The notes under the pieces are model-generated. The model did no database searches, was not told the origin of the DNA, and saw only the letters and a list, made by a program, of their open reading frames with translations. A DNA stretch of 64,000 nt, taken from NCBI RefSeq assembly GCF_015832195.1, contig NC_052017.1, forward strand, positions 68,883,801-68,947,800, written 5' to 3'. The DNA comes from Motacilla alba alba (taxonomy: Eukaryota; Chordata; Aves; Passeriformes; Motacillidae). This document shows, piece after piece, positions 44,852 through 60,900 of this stretch. Positions within the stretch are counted from its first letter, which is position 1, and every line of letters begins with the position of its first letter. Made by a program: the position numbers and the translations under genes.

Positions 44852-47800
44852 ATCCAAACACACACATCACAGATAAAATCTTTAGCATGCTTGCTAAAAT
44901 GCAAACTAATAATTATCAAAGTAAGGTTTTCCTACTCTTACAACAAAATAGAAATTCTCTTTGCAAATGCTGGTTACAGGTAGTACCACTCCCACTGACT
45001 TCCACTGCCCTGTAGCCTGGCTGCTGATGTGTGAGCTAACAAGTCCATGTTTCAGACTAACCTGGGCATTAAGAAGTGTCTGAATAATGTGGATTTTGCA
45101 TTACATGGGTTGGAAGCATTTGTGAATTTTCCTTTCACAGCAGAGGTTTGGAGGAGGTTGTATAAGAGCATGTTTCTTCATTCTCCCTGGACAAATGTGT
45201 CACCTGCACATCACTCAAAATCAAGACCCTGCGAGAAATGAACCTCTTTCATATAGACGGAGATCAGCTGTAGTACAGAAAAAGAACTGGTACCTTTAAT
45301 TTTCATTGGTACCTTCAAGTCCTGCTTTTGCTCACTATTCAATGTGTTTTCCTCTTGGTTTACCTGTTCTCCACTCTGACAACTATTTTGGGCGTGGAGA
45401 GTAAGATAATAATGCCCTCATCATATGTGGTTATATTGTTGCATTATGTATATTTAGGTGAGGGCATGATACCTTTAAAATTTTTATGTGTAATTCTCAC
45501 CTTTTTTTTTAAATCTGCTCTGATTAGTTTTCTCATCACTCCCTACTCTTCACATTTTCTGCAAAGATCAGGAAATCACTTTGTGAAATTGTTTGACTTC
45601 AGCTGGGTTTTTGTGCAGGAATGAATGTCTTTTTCAGCTGTCTTTGCTGACTGACACGTCAAGGTGAATAGGAAAACTGATAACCCCAGCAATACATGCT
45701 GCAATCCTACTTAATTTCTTCTGTTCTTCCACTACAAGATACTTCATTTATAGCAACTTATATTGGAAATGTAAACAAATTCAGTTATCATCTCTGGTCA
45801 AATACCAAATGATAAGTAACAAAACAGTAAACATTAGGAAACCTATCTTGTATTCTACTTACAGATGTTTATCTATCTACTTTTAGAGCATTAAGCAGCA
45901 ATTTAATAAATGCAGATCTATGAACTCAGGATATTACTTCTTCATAGAGTTATTATTTTTCTTTTACAGGATGCATTGTTTGTGGTGATTTTGCTACCCC
46001 ATGGACATTCACATTTCTGAAAAAAATCATGGCATTTGTTATGTTCACATCAAAATGATACTAAAATATTTTCTGGAATGGCATGCTGTTATATTTGCCC
46101 TAATTAAAAAAAAATCATTTATTCAAAATAGAATTTTTCATCTAAAGAGCATGTAATCGAAACAGTCCAATTAAATCACCTGTAACAGTAGTTGCTGTCT
46201 TTGCCTTTTTTTCACTTCACCAACTGAAGCTGGGTGGGAGAGATGTCACCCCCTTCCTTAACTCTTACAGTGTTACATGAACCTTTGTCCTTCTGAAGCT
46301 TGTGGCAGGATTTGGGGGAAGTGGACAGAGAGGAGGTGGATATTTCTCTCTTCCTGCCTTCCTCCCTGCCATGGATTAACTAGTACATAAGAGTTAGCAT
46401 GGAGGATGTTCAGTCATTTCTCATTGTTTGAGAAGAACTTGTAAAATCCTCCTGACAGTATGGGGGATGAAGAAGGGAGCTGTCATTTCTCTGGACAAAG
46501 TCACAATCTGCCTTTTACTGCTGGCTGTTTTTTTTAGAAGCAGCCTCCCTCTACACAGCCATAAACCCAATCTAATTTATGGGGCGCATCACCTTATCCC
46601 CCACCCCTCACTGCATTCCAATTTCTCAATAAAAACCCCATCTGATTTGAAAACCTTTTTCAAGACAAAATATCTGGAGAGAGTTTAAGCTGTGACAAGC
46701 TTAAAGGGAGCTCAAGAACTGAGATCTTTTTACCCAAGGGGGAAAAAAAATTCAAGTTGGAATGGGGAGGGGACTCAGAACATGATACAGTGGGGCTCCT
46801 GTCTGCAAAAATGAAGCTATCCTTGCTTGAACACAGTGACAAGACAAGCAAGAGTCCACAAAAGGGTTAAAATAAAACAAGGTAGGATAATTTTTGATGC
46901 TGAGTGTGTCCCAAATGTATTCTCCTGTGCACTTCATAGACAAGGAAGTCCAAGCAGTGGCCTTTCACATGACATCATAAAAGCCTAATTTATCACCAGC
47001 CACCAAACATCTAGAAAATCATAACATCCTTTCAGGAAAACCATGTGCAAGATAATCAGACTTGCTTTGATGAAAGATTTAGTGCTTGCGTCCAAGTAGG
47101 ACGCTACAAAGAAGAAACCTTTGCAGGTAGTAGCACACAACAATGCACGTCACATTTAATGCTTCAAACTCACACTTTATTCATTAAAAAGCTTATGCAT
47201 TTCCTGTCCATAAACAAACATCTTTTTACTCTGCATGTGTGTTCTACCAAATCTGCTAAGATAAAACGTCCCTGGTTAAGTCCAGACAAGGTAGACAGCT
47301 GAATATCTCTTTTACAGATGAAACACATGCTATTGCTGCAAATAAAGGCACTGTGCTCCCCATTCTCTCATCTCACAGTCCCTTGCAAGGGTGTTATGCA
47401 TGTGGGCTGAGTAGTGCCACAGCTTGTCATAGCTTTGGAAAGGATAAAGTCCTTCCAGCACACTCAGAAGCCCAGCTACGCTGAACCCGAGGGGTGCACT
47501 CCCCCTAAGAAATTCCAAAACATTCTGCCAACGATCTTGTCTCTCTGTCCAAGGCTCTCACTGTTCTGCCTCATCAGTTTTTGGTGACTGGTGTAACCTG
47601 ACTGTCTTGATGGAAAAGTACTGCTCAGCAAGCAGTATATTGCCGTAAAATCAATTGGTTTCACCTTTGCAAATGAAATCGAACAAGGCTGCTGTTTGTG
47701 TTGATTAGGCAGACAAAACAGAGCAATTATTGAATGGCTACAAATACCAGCTGCATGGTGTTCAAGATTTCTTTTTGACTGTAATGGAAGTTTGTTGGTG

Positions 47801-50800
47801 TGTATTTAAAGATGCACAGATTCCAATTGCCTTGCAGTTCACTGATCCTGCTGCTTAATAGTCTGACCCTTAGGCTCCTGCTGGTCAATGGACACAGGTT
47901 CTTCTGGTCTGACTGGAAAAATAACCGGATTTTCCACACCATTCTTGGTAGTTTGTTGTTGCATATTCTCTGATCTTCATTAATAAAAATAACTTCCTAT
48001 TACATTTCCTGCACAGGAAAGCCTGGGAAAAAAAAATCATCGTTTTTCCTATGACATCTTTCACTTTCAGAGCAGACATTAAACTCACCACACAATCTTC
48101 CAATAAATCAATAAAATGAACACAACTATCTTATTTTCTTTTTAAAGATCAGTATTTTGTTTTCTGCCATCCTTCCCTTCCCTTGGTATTTAATTTCTCT
48201 CACTTTTTTTCTTGTTTAAATCTTTCCCATGTTTTGGTAAAGTTATTTTCCTGTAAAATCCCATTTATATCTTTTTATTCTAAGACAAATTTCTTTCCTG
48301 ATTTGATGTGTCTCCAGTCTTTCTCTTTCATTCAAGCTTGTCCCATTTCTCTTTTGAGCATCAATCTCCTGCTCACAAACATCATCTTAAACCTGGCCTT
48401 ACTTTCCTATCTTTCCTTCATTGTCAAAACAAGTTCCCTCACACTGAGATTTCGTTCTCTTCTCATTTCTATATAGTATTCTTTTCACTTGAACATTTTT
48501 CAATTTATTTTCTCTCTATATATCATCACAGATTTGTTCCTTTTTCTTTTCCAGTGGTACTCCATTACACACCTGATTTCTCTTCCCTCAGGATTTTGTG
48601 CAGAACATTGCAGGGTTCTGAGAGACAATTCATATTACCAGTGACACAGCAGAGATTTGCTGACAGGCCTGAAACTGTGTTGAAATAAGTTTTAAAGAAG
48701 CAATAAGACACCCTAAAGCTCACAGTGCCAGTGTAAGTAGGGGTAAAAAGCAGATTCATTGACTGCTATTACTATTCACAGTAGATGCCTATAAAATTCC
48801 ACTGATTTGGCAGTGCATTAGCCATATACACTTTAAAAGCATGGCTAATATGCTCTGCTTCTTTCCAAAGCATCACCAAATGCATATACCACTTCTTGAA
48901 ATCTGTCCTCTCAATGACCTTCTTCTCTTAAATACTTTCAGTTAAAGAAGAAAGGAATTTTGGATCTGTTACCAAAAACTTCATTACTTCACCCTGCAGC
49001 AGTCAAACATGAAAAACTTAATTACAGAAGGAAAACAGTTAGCATTTTCTGCTGGTCCTGCCCTACTTACCAAACCTCCTCTAGTTCCACAATTAAAAAG
49101 CAAGCAAACTGTTCAGGCATACACAGCAGCAGGCATGGGCTCAGAATACTCCAATGTTTTCACCTGTATAATGTTTAAAATGTGAGATGCCTCATCAATC
49201 ACTTGACTCCTTTACAAGGAAAGTGTCTCTTGAGACCACTCACACAGGAATCATTTATTGCCAAGTTTCAATGTGAAAGACAGAGCTGTTCCTCAGACAA
49301 GCAATCCTATTTTTCATTCATGTTTTGGCAGGGCAGAGATGCCAGGTAAGGGTCCCATTATGCATTGCACAAACACAGAAATGGCAGCCCTTTCTCCGAA
49401 TATTTATCAAAGTCAAATATCACCTCCTGGAATATTCTGTTAGAATTCATCTACAGCTGCTTTTCAGTGCAGGTCACCAGTGAAATCTTCTGGCTTGATT
49501 TAGTTTCTTTGACATATTCCAGTGTAATGTCAATACATATGAACATACAAAGCCACGAATTACAGAAATTACATGTATCTACCAAGAATCTCAACAGCAG
49601 ATGAAGAAAGCTAGATAAACATCTTGGCAGCTTCATTCCACTTGTAATCTGAGCAAGACTTCAACAAGATGTATTATCACTTAGACAATACAGAACTGCT
49701 TCACAGCAGCACAGCAGCGACAATGAAGGACCACCAGAAAAAATATGGGTTTTATGTAATTAAGCAACAGGAATGATATTACAGTGGGAAGAAAGCACTG
49801 TCACCCCCATTTTATGAAGCTAGGAGGCAGGATGATTTAGGGACTTGACCAACACTTTGGACTGAGAGGGAGGAACAAATAGAGAACTCAAGCTGTATCC
49901 AACTATTTCTCTCTGATCTATAGCTTACTACAGGTGAAGAACCTAAGCATTCATATCACACTGCATCCATCACAATTTGCCCTGGGTAATTCCTTGCCAT
50001 TGATTTGTAATGAGCAACCCTCCAGAAGCAAACTTCTCCAAGGATGAGTGATCATACAGCACCTTGATGCAGCAGGTGGCTTATTTAACCACATGTTTCT
50101 CATTTGTCTACAGTTTCACCTGGATTTTCTTTTAGTGTCTTTCACATAAAATTAAAATACTCATCCTAGCAATACTAAAAAATTACCATTGCTTCCTCAA
50201 CTTTTCCACCCCAGGCTGGGATGATTAAAAGACTTAACTTTCAGATGAAAAACACCCAAATAGACCAGCTGTATCTTTTACAAGTAAAACAGCATACATT
50301 TTGACTGCATATACTGCAGTAAAGGCCCACAAACTTCTATTCCATACAGGCAGTGACCTGAGAGAGCTCTCGCTCTTCATAGCATCTTTCGGCATCATTT
50401 ATATTTAAATAATAACAGTCAGGATCATTTTCACCAACATGAGAAAAAAAGAAGTTCAGATCTAATCAAGAGACAGTTGTCTCCTGACACTGCCTGCTCT
50501 ATGCTTGCTTGAGCACGTAGGCAGCAGCTGGCACTTCCACAGCTTGATCATTACTACTGGTCTTCAAATTATGCCTGTCACACAGGTTAGGAAAACACGA
50601 GTAATTAAACATAAACAGCATCATAAAATAATAGTAAGAAAAAAATTAATAATCATCCAAAAGAGTGTTTGGGGCAACTCCCTACAGCACCTTGGATTTC
50701 TGCCCCTTCTGCTCAGACAGTTTTCCTCTGTGTACTTTTTAATTATTTCCTTCGTGAGTCCTTTAAGGCAAAGAGGTTTGTACGGGCGGGAAAAAACACA

Positions 50801-53800
50801 CACACTAGAACTGATGAGAACAGTGATATGCCAAAAGGAGAAATGCCAATTAAGTACTCCTCAACTGCAGGCTGACTTTGAATCGCTTATGGCAAGGACT
50901 TATGCCTCACTATGAAAGTGAGATGCATGGATTTTAAAGGATTTTAAATGCAAATTTTCAGGAGCTGCTTGTACCTTATTTGATCCATGCACTACAGCTG
51001 GTCACCTGGTGCAGCATCTGTCTTCTGGCCCCTCAGCTCCTTATACCAAGTTCAGCATTTAAACCGTATGGGGGTCAGTGCAGAAATTCTGCAGTCCTGC
51101 AGCCTTGGCAGTACATGTAGATGTATGCTGCCTTTTGCTCAAGTAGTCAACAACCAATCTAACTCCTAGCTCGGTTCTGTTACAAAACCAGCATAAAACA
51201 ACAAAACAATAAAGATTGAGAGTTCGGACCATGTTATTAACAACCCTAAGCAGGCTGTTGTAGCCTATTTTTGTGCACATGGTTACTGGAACTAAGCATG
51301 CAATTCTGGTAATTGCATACAAAAATGAGCAGCTACATGAGTAACGGGACATTTATCATCTGCAATTCTTTCTGTGTAGGAACTCTGTGAAACGTGTGAT
51401 TCTTCATGATAGCAGACATGCAAATGCTATGTAAGAGCAGTACTGTTTTCAGCTGCTTTACATCCAGAATAGTTATTCACATATTTAACTAGAAAGTGCA
51501 ACCAACTCAATTTACTCCCATTTGGTCTGTGTTTTGCATGGGTATGAATTAGACAAAGTACAACGTAGGAAGACTCGTGCCTGCCTACATAAGAAGAAAA
51601 ATAAGTGTAGCAACATACATAATGTTGAACACATTCAAATCCACATATTAAAAGAACATTTAGAGATGGTTGTTGTTCTCATTAGGTAATTTTTGCTCAT
51701 CTGTGTGCCTCGTTATGTATTTTCATACAAATTTCAGCATCTCTCTGAAATAAAGCTCTTCTTCCTACAAACCCTAACTGCTTCAACTTCTATATCCAAG
51801 GCTGAAATTGTTTAAGTGACCTCATCAGAGGTGCTAACTAGCTTACTAAAAGTATGCCAGCAATTCAATACACCTGCTCATGCTATCAAACAGAAGTTTT
51901 GGGAGAATTGCTATTTCTGGGGAGGAGGGACTTGCACATTCTCATGCAATCTCCCACTGAAATCATCAGGAGCCTGGCCAAGAAGTGACTGAGTGGGCTA
52001 AATCTAGCCCAGGTTTGTAATGTTCATCATCACTGCTGGTAGCATCCCACCAGGCAAAACTCATAAATTTGACAGCAGGAAGAAATGAACTGTCCCCGTG
52101 TGCCATTATTCTTGCTCTTTATATGTCTGCTTGATTCAGTCCTTTTTGCACTAACGTGATGTAAAGACCATTAAACTCAACAGCAGATTCTTTCCTTGGC
52201 TTCAGGGCTTGCTTTAAGGTCTTTCTTTCTCAGTATCAACAGGTAGCATAGGAGGTACATCCAACTTGCTTTCTCCTTGGATCAAGTATTGTTGGTTATT
52301 CCCAGTACTGTGGTTATTTTAATCTTCCATTTGATGTTTTTCTACTACACCTTTCTTCCATTTCACCATTCCCTTCCTCCCCATCTCCTTGAAGGCTCCA
52401 CCTGCTGTCTTCTTATGTCTCAGCCCAGAGCAATCCCCATCTTATGCCTTCCTAAGACTTTTCTACCTTTGACACATATTCATATACTTCAATCTTTGGT
52501 CAAATCTCTGAAGAGGGTGTTCAGTTAAGTTGGCTCTCTTCACTGATCAGCTTTTCAGCAGAGTTTGCTTGCCAGAACTGGGGAAAATTACACTCAGATT
52601 CATTAATTAAGATATAATAAACTTCATGTGCTATTTAGCAAATTGCCATATGTGGCAATTAAAAAAAAAAACCCAAAAAGGTAGATGAAACCAGAGGAGA
52701 CCCTCTGGCTCGTTTATGGACTCAAAGTATTTCTGGGAAGGTCACAAATCTTCAAGATATCTCCACAAATTAGATTTTGCACTTGGATTTCTAATTTAGC
52801 TGAAAGATGTGTAAAAACACATGCAGCCAGACAGCTCCTTGGCTATACATCTAAGGAAGCTCAAAGCATAAGTTATTACTTCCAAAGTCAATTGTAACTT
52901 ATGCTCACTAAATTGGCTCCAGATCCACCCTTTCCAGACAGTAGTATAAGAATAATTTATTCTTCTGGTGAAAAGCACCCATTTCAGCTAAACCACACCC
53001 CCATCTGGGAGTCTCACCAGCAGAAGTGCCAAAGGCAGAGGGATTCAGAGGTGCAAAGGGCTATTGGGGGCTGGCGGAACAGGGGTGAGTAAAGCCCAGT
53101 ATGTAATAGTGTCTGTCAGCACGCTGAAACATATAACCTCTCCCTAACACAGGGGGTCCACAACACAAATCTGAGAGGCAAATTTGTTCCTGTGGTTCAA
53201 TCATCACATTAGATGAAGAGGTTTCCTCACTTTTAACGTCCATTTGATTTATACCAGAAGTCCTATGGATAGTGGTGAAATCATTGCAACTTTCTGCATG
53301 TTTTGATCTACATCCTCAATGTGTATCTTGTTTTCTCCCATTGAGAATGTGCTGTAGATAAATATGGTACAAGAGGTTCAAGAGCTCTGATTTTAGACAT
53401 CTACCCCAAATGCCAAGTTAATTGCCTTACCAGTGCAGAGATAAAAAACCCTACATAAACCAGGAGCTTTTCTCTCACCTACTACACTGAGTTGAATGAG
53501 GTACGTGAGTTCAGTCCCTTGCAGTGGCAGCAGTGACTTGAAGTGATCTGTGCCATAAGAGAGTTAACATTCCCAGGAGAAATTGCTTCACTAGCTATCT
53601 ACAGGAACACTGACCTACATACAAGGCTTTGCTTTCCCCAGGTGAACTCCTGCATCAGCAGCTACCCGACAGGAACTTCCTCATGGGAGATTTTTAATAG
53701 CAGTAGCTGCTGAACAAGAGGGAACTGCAGAAACACACTTGTTGCCAAACTGTGTATTTAGTTGGAAGGAGGAGAAACAGATGGGGAAATCACTCTTCAG

Positions 53801-54744
53801 ACAGTGTTTACTAGCACAATCAGCACCTGAGGCAGCACTTATTCAGGTGCTGAAATTACAGAGGTAAGTTTTACGATGAGAAATCTATTCCTCACATGAC
53901 AGCTATATTTCTCATGATGGATCATAAAAAGTAGATGATCCATCAGATAACTACTTGATTGCAACGTGCATCACAGTAAAACCATCAACCTTCTGTTTTG
54001 TTTTACGACCCTGGTTACATCTGGAATGCTTTCAAGAAAGATGCTGATGTTTGCTTTGGGTACAAACTGACTCAGAAAATGAAATGGTTTGCAACTTACA
54101 TGGTAGTAGATTGTAAGAATAAGGAGGAAGGATAGCAGGAATACCTCCAATTTTGCTACCAGGAAGATCACTTTATTACTACCCATATAATTTTATTGAA
54201 TATTCTTCTTGGACTGGACCATAAAGAGGATTCTTAATTGTCTAACACTTTTCTCTTCCTTTTCAGTCAAACAAATGATTCCTTTCAGTTGTCTATTTCC
54301 TCTTACATTATAGATCTTTCCCACAACAACGAATTCAATTATAGTAAGGATAGTAATGAAGCCAGTATTTGTAGAACTCATCTAGTTCCATATTTCTATA
54401 ATAACAACAGTAATTTCTTATCTTTACACTGTATTTGTTGTCAGATAATTTCTAATTCTTGCCCCCTCAGAGGCAGAAAAAAAGATGAAACTACTATTCC
54501 AAGGTTGCAGAGTAAGCCACAAATAAAATGTCTGATTTATCTAAGAGTATGTAGTAGAAATGTGAGCTGCGTTGTAAGCAAACACCCCAAAGAGATATGT
54601 TACCAAAACCAATTTTTGCAAAAACTTAAAGATTTGCTCTTGGAGATTGCTGGAGATCACTCAGCAGAGCGTAAAAACTGGACAAAAAGTTGTCCTTACT
54701 GAGGTGCAGTCTGTCTCTTTGCTTGGCAAGGTTACAGCTCCATT

Positions 54745-54772
54745 AAACAAAACAAAACAAAACAAAACAAAC
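54745..54772. repeat. (AAAAC)n microsatellite
   Basis: About five pentamer units in the GMDS intron. Confidence 0.93.
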
Positions 54773-57700
54773 TAACCCTCTGGTCTTGCACAACTCTGCC
54801 AGGAGGGCTTGCAAGTTCTCTGGAAAATTGAGGTTGCTCTGAAATTGTGGGGTTGATCCATTACATGTTGAAATCAACAACATTGAACCACAGCTCAATA
54901 TTCAAATCAGTTCCCCATGCAGGAATAGCATGTCTGTAACAAGCCAGGACATTGAGTCACTTCATTCTTGACCTTAACCAAATGGGTTAAATCAATATAT
55001 ATTTCATACTGCCCTGCAAAAGCTCATCTGCACTTGGTATTAGCAAATAATTTCATTCATTCCAAGTACCAGACTTCAGTCATATTTTTTTCTGACTGCA
55101 TGATAAAATTCAGATGTTTTAAAAACATCCTTCTTCCCTACATGTGCCCACCCAAGCAGCAACAGCGGGCCTTCTGCTAAAACCTGACAATGAAATCTGC
55201 TTTTGGAGAAAGACCAAACGTGGAAAACTTCAGCATAAACAACAATTGTTTTGGAAAATTGTGACTGTACCAGTCTGGGGTAGGGGTGTTGAAAAGGAAC
55301 ACATTTTTGCCAGCTCAACAGACCTTATCAAGCTCCTATTTTCTTAATGGACCATGAGTCCCTTAAACCTCTTATTGTACAATCCAGACCTCCTCCACTG
55401 AAATTATGTTGGTCTGAGCACCCCTTTGCCTGAAATCTCAGCCTTCCTTCAAGTGGGTGCCGACATCTCCTTACCCAGCATCTATAACCTTGTTTCTACC
55501 CCAGCTGATGAGGAATCCAAGGTGTCCCTCCATGAGATGAACCCATACACCCTGAGCTAGGCACCAAACCCTCCCACTGTGTTTTGCCCAGTCACACAAA
55601 TGCATTTTCCTTCTGCAATACTTCCTGCAGAGATCCTGCTGGATCCTAAGGGGTCTCTGAGTGGCAGATACTTGTCAGGAAAGATAGCTGGGCCTCTGTG
55701 TCTACCAAATCACTGAGCAACATGTGCTGGCTAGCGAGGAACAGAGATGAAGGGACTGAACTTATCTTTTTACTTTGCTATCTTAGCCTACAGATATTGG
55801 GGAACAGCATGGATGAAGAGAAACAAAGATTAAGTGATGGAGGAAAGCGCTCTGCTCGATATCCATAAGGACAAAATGGGCAGGAATAGTGAGTTCACCT
55901 AGAAAATAGATGAGCTGCCTCTCTGTTGAGAAGTTAGTGTCCTCATTGATGTCCCTAGAGATGCTTAGGTGTCATTAAGATGATGAAAGGAGCTTTAACA
56001 CTGCTTGTTTGTGTGCAAACAATGCCTCTTCAAGACCTAGATCACGCTGCATGTAACAAAGTATTAATGGGGTGGAAACAAATGTAGTGGTGGGGATGAA
56101 GTGGGGCCTGAATTACAGAATGGAAAGGAGACAGCAAGCAATACATCTTCTTCTACTCTTTTGTTTTTTTTTTAATAATAATTACAAAATTTAATCTAAG
56201 AGGTGTAATTATAAACTGGGAGTTTAAAATAAGCAATGAGTGTCTTGCCTGTACCCACAGAAAGTAAGCCAGATGCATGCATGTGTTGCCACTGTTCCTA
56301 CAATATTCAAGTTATCTAAGAGGATCGTTATTTCATTCTGCAGAGGAGACACTGCTATTTCAAGTTAAGAAATATTTCTATTTAAAAACTCATATTTCAT
56401 TGTAAAAATATAGGAACTCTGAAAAGCTGGCCTATATCTACAAAATGAAGAAATACATTGGAATCAATACATTGGTTTGAGATGCTTCTGTTACTGCAAG
56501 CACCAGCTATCAGAAGAATAAAAAAAGGAAAAAAAATTAGCCACCTTTCTTTTTCTTCCATATGGTTATTAATTTCTGTTATTCCAGTTGTTATCTACAG
56601 TATGTAAGCAGTTTCCTCACACGTGGGAAGATGGAAGCTTCTGTTTTGTAAGGAGAAATTTCTTTTGCAAGATAATCAAACTGGAATTTGATGCTTTTTC
56701 TACAAGGCTTTTAAGGAACTAGTCTCCATTTATCTGCTTATGTTTTCAATTGTTGATACAATAAAAGTTTGGATACATTCTGATGAAGCCCAAGAAAAGG
56801 GAAAGAAATTTGCATATTTTGTGGGGTGTTATCTGATACTGCTTGCAGCTGGAGAGGGTCCATCCTGCACCTTTAAGTACAAAATTCAAGAAATCTCCTT
56901 CATTATAGTTAATTTCAGTAAAAAGACATATATTTCAGTTTTGCAAGATTCTAGAGCTTCCTAGGGCTTCCTAGTACACTTTCTCATTGAAGGCTCTGTC
57001 CCCACCCCTTCCACAATATCTCTCTGCCAAACCAGCCCAATGTTCTCATATTTTAATTGAGTCTAACTGGATCCATCTGCCGCATGACTCGGGGGTTACT
57101 CTGAACCTTAAATTCCATTCTTATGCCAGATCGCTGAGATTTGAGTCCTCTTTTAAGAGAATGTTGTTTTCTCTTTAAATTCTATATGAGGGAAATTTAA
57201 ATTTTAGCACAGATGTTTGCACAGCAGCGAAGAGCTGAATGAGACGCTTGACACATCTCTGCCAAACATTCTAAAGTCAAAGGTAATGAACATATGGCTG
57301 CTGCTACTTTACCTCATAGCCCGCTCGCTCTTGTTCATGATGCTCAAAGGTCACAACTTGCTACATTCTTCTTAAGGCCTGGACCTGAAAGTGTGCTTTG
57401 GCTGCCACAGAGATAATTTCTGTCCCTGAGCATCATGATGGGCAATATTTACAAACACCTGTAAATGGAGACAAGAAATACTTCTGCCAAGTAGGTGTCT
57501 AAAATGGACACTAATGTAAGGAGGCATTTCTACTTTCATTGCTGGCAGCCAAAGAGAAGGCAGCATTTAATAAGTAGGACCTGTGAGTGGCTGAGTATGT
57601 GTGTGGGAACAATGCTCACACAAATTGGAGCATTATGGTTACTTTTTCATTGGCAATTGAAGAATCACAGTATCATTTTGACACAGCTTGGCCACAGACA

Positions 57701-60539
57701 TAGCTTTAACTGAGTAATAAACACATATCATATTTCTACAAATGCTATTATAATATTGCATAGAAGTAACTCCTGCTGATTTAACAGTGCTTGGAAAAAA
57801 TAATACAGCATCTGTCTCCATGGAATAAAATTCTTCAAGATTCTGGCAATTAGCTGAATGAAGCAACAGAAGCAACAAAAATACTAGAAGTGCTAAATAA
57901 CTAATGGGAACCAAACTCGAGCAGCTTCCCCTGTGCCAAGAACCATAGAAACTTGATTTTGATTTTTGGCAGTTCTGTATTTAACAGAGCTCCTAGTGAT
58001 TTATATTGGTCTAAAAATTAGGATCTCTTTCCATGAGTTCACTCTTGCCACTCTTCCTAAAATGCAGTTTGAAGCAACAATCAATCAAAATAAATGGCAT
58101 ATAAAATTAACAAATTACTAGAAGTGTGAAAGGTAGTTGGTGTGTCCTGCTAAATGCTTTGGTATGAACAAATCTTGGGTGAAGAATTTTGAAGTCACTG
58201 TCAAGTGCTGAACTATTCCACAAGAGATCTGTCTTCTGTGCTCTCCAAAAAGCTGAAGGGCAATAACAAAGCATGACACACCTCTCCAAATATTTAAGCA
58301 ACAAAGAACAATGGTATGAGACAATATTGCAAGATAGTGTTGCATGCAGGGAGTGTTGCTGGCCTTCAAGTCACCTCTTGAAGTGTGGTAACACCCTAGG
58401 GTGTCTCCTGTCATTGCATCATTTAAATATGAACTGGAAAAAAAAACCTTAAACCTTTTAAGAAACCTATTTTAAGAGAGGAATTAGTAGCAGATGGAAG
58501 CTGGTGGAGACAGGACTTTGATTTCTGCAGGTTTCATTCCCACCTGAGTTTCATGTATGTTCAAAATGGTGCCATCTCCTGAAGGAAAGGCAATACATTA
58601 GGTCATTGCTCACTTTACAGCCATTTCATCTTCCCAGAGAGCATGTCCTATTTTGAGGGCCATCTTCTGACAACTCGCTGAAGCGAAGTGGACTTTGGTG
58701 ACTGTTCTCCTGCATTGATTGGTCCTGTGGGTATCCATGGCTCTGATCCACCCCGAAGTTTGCACAAGAGCTAGTATAAACTCTAAGGTGAATCTACCCA
58801 AGTATTTAAATGTTTTCATCTCATTGAGCAAATATTTTCAGGTATCATTCTAACTCAAAAGTTTTCCATGTTTGATTCCAAATGAACCTTTTCTATAACA
58901 GTGTTTGTATTTGGCTACCTGCTGAATGAAAGCTGTGGGTTTCTATGAAGCTATGCTGGGGAGGAATTTGGCCTATTTACTTTAAAATATAATGTGCTAG
59001 AAAAGATGAGACATGGGATGCCAACTGGCTGTATTTTATCTTGGGTTGTTTCAGATAAATAGAGCCTGTTTTCTAGTAGGCTGAAGTACATCCATGGGAC
59101 AACTGCTTCATGGGAGGTAAAAAAGAAATGCTTCCCTTTCAACTGCAGCCATCTTAACTGTGTTGAAATCCAAACACTCAGAATAGCACCGTAAGCAGAA
59201 ACAGGAGATGCACGAGTTTAAATTATGTCAAATTTTAAATAGATGTGCAGTGAATCCCCTTGATTAAGAGGGTTGTATTTCACCTGCTAGAAACTGAGGA
59301 TTGTGTTCCCTATTCTTCTGCAAAGACAACTCCTACCACGCCTTATGTTTGCCAAAATCATTACTGACATCACTCACTCTGCAAGTGCAATATTGCCTAC
59401 GAGCAGGGAAGTAAACTCCTGCCTCATTGTGGGTGTCCACTGCTATACACTTGGAGAGGCACACGGCACGAAGGCCCCAGGACGGTGAATATCTGTTATT
59501 GGATACAGCAACCATGATGCAACCAGTCATGGACAGCGAACAATGCTTCACCAAACAGCATAAGTACACCTAATAAAAGCAAATGCTGGGATGTCTGTTT
59601 AAGTGTGATTTTTCAATCAGGCTTTTAAGAATGTGATGAGCTAGCCTTGTTGTGCTGACATCACTGGACTTCCAAGAGGTGCAGATTGGCATTTTTGTCC
59701 AAAGTCAACGCCCACAGGACTTGTGGATTTTGCTGTGTCACCTTTATGCAACCACGTAGGTCTAACATAGTGCTGCACAGAACCAGAGCTGAACACCATG
59801 AGTTTATCAGGTCAGGATGCTGGCCTAATTTCAAATATAAAGCTTAGTGCATTTTCAGGTATTTCAGGGATATTGTACACTGATCTTACACAATATACAA
59901 ATTCATGAGCATTAGCAGTGAATGGATGCACTAACTTCCTTCCCTAAAACTGAAACAAAATTATACAGAGAGTCACTTCATGGCACAAATTGCCTTTTTG
60001 AAGTCGTAAAAATGTTCAAATTGATGTAATTTTTGTTAGCCTTAAAAAGAATCCAACCCACAAACCAGCAGATCTTCAATTCAGCAGACTACACGTATAT
60101 TTATGAGTGAAAGAAGAAATACACCCTGTATCAGTGTCAGGTGAGGATACAGTCATGCACAGAGATATAATCAAAGTAATAAAATGATACAAGCATGTTT
60201 TAACATATTTCTGTTTTACTTTTCATGTTTACTTAACATCAGCTCCATATGTAATGAAAATGAATTGCCTGGCTTCAGTCTTGATTAGCTAATGAAGTGT
60301 GCTGAAGTGATGCAAAGTTGTTGGAATGTGTGAAATACAGATACTTTGTAGAGTATCAATAAGCCAAAAAGCCACAGCATCCATACAGGAAGAGATAACT
60401 AGGCAACATTTATCCAGTAAGTGTGTAAGTAAGAAAAGAAATGTAATTGATCTCAAGTTGTAATAGCTCAATACTATTCTTACAAGAAGTCGCTAGGCAG
60501 AGCTGAAATGTTAACTTTCCATTTGCAAATGTATAGAGT

Positions 60540-60900
60540 TGATAGAAAATGATTTCCCATAATAATTCTTTTTATGCTTCTTCGATTGTAATTTGTAAAT
60601 AATTAATAAATAAAAGCTTGCAACATGCAGATATCTGTGGACTTTTCTCTATTAGCAATTAACAGATAGAGGCAGAGGTATTTCTATTTACAGGGGAAGT
60701 TCTTGGAGAAAATGGACCTGAATTATTCAGTCATCTTTGGCTTGAGAAAAAATAAGATTGTCATGAATTTTAACATTTATTTGCAAATATGCAGGCAGTC
60801 CTGTATGGTTATTATGTATATGATGTCATCATGCTTTTAAATTGTAAAAGATATGAATGACTTAGCATATAAAAGAATCCCTAGATGTCATTAGGAAGCT
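60540..60900. promoter_or_regulatory. Candidate enhancer in the GMDS intron
   Basis: Repeat-free AT-rich stretch with AGCAATTAAC, GTAAATAATTAATAAATAAA and TGATGTCATCA. Judged by texture only. Confidence 0.25.

Noticed and set aside
55380..55640. Somewhat GC-richer stretch that might be an exon or old repeat
   Set aside because: No clear splice sites, open frame or repeat consensus could be assigned.
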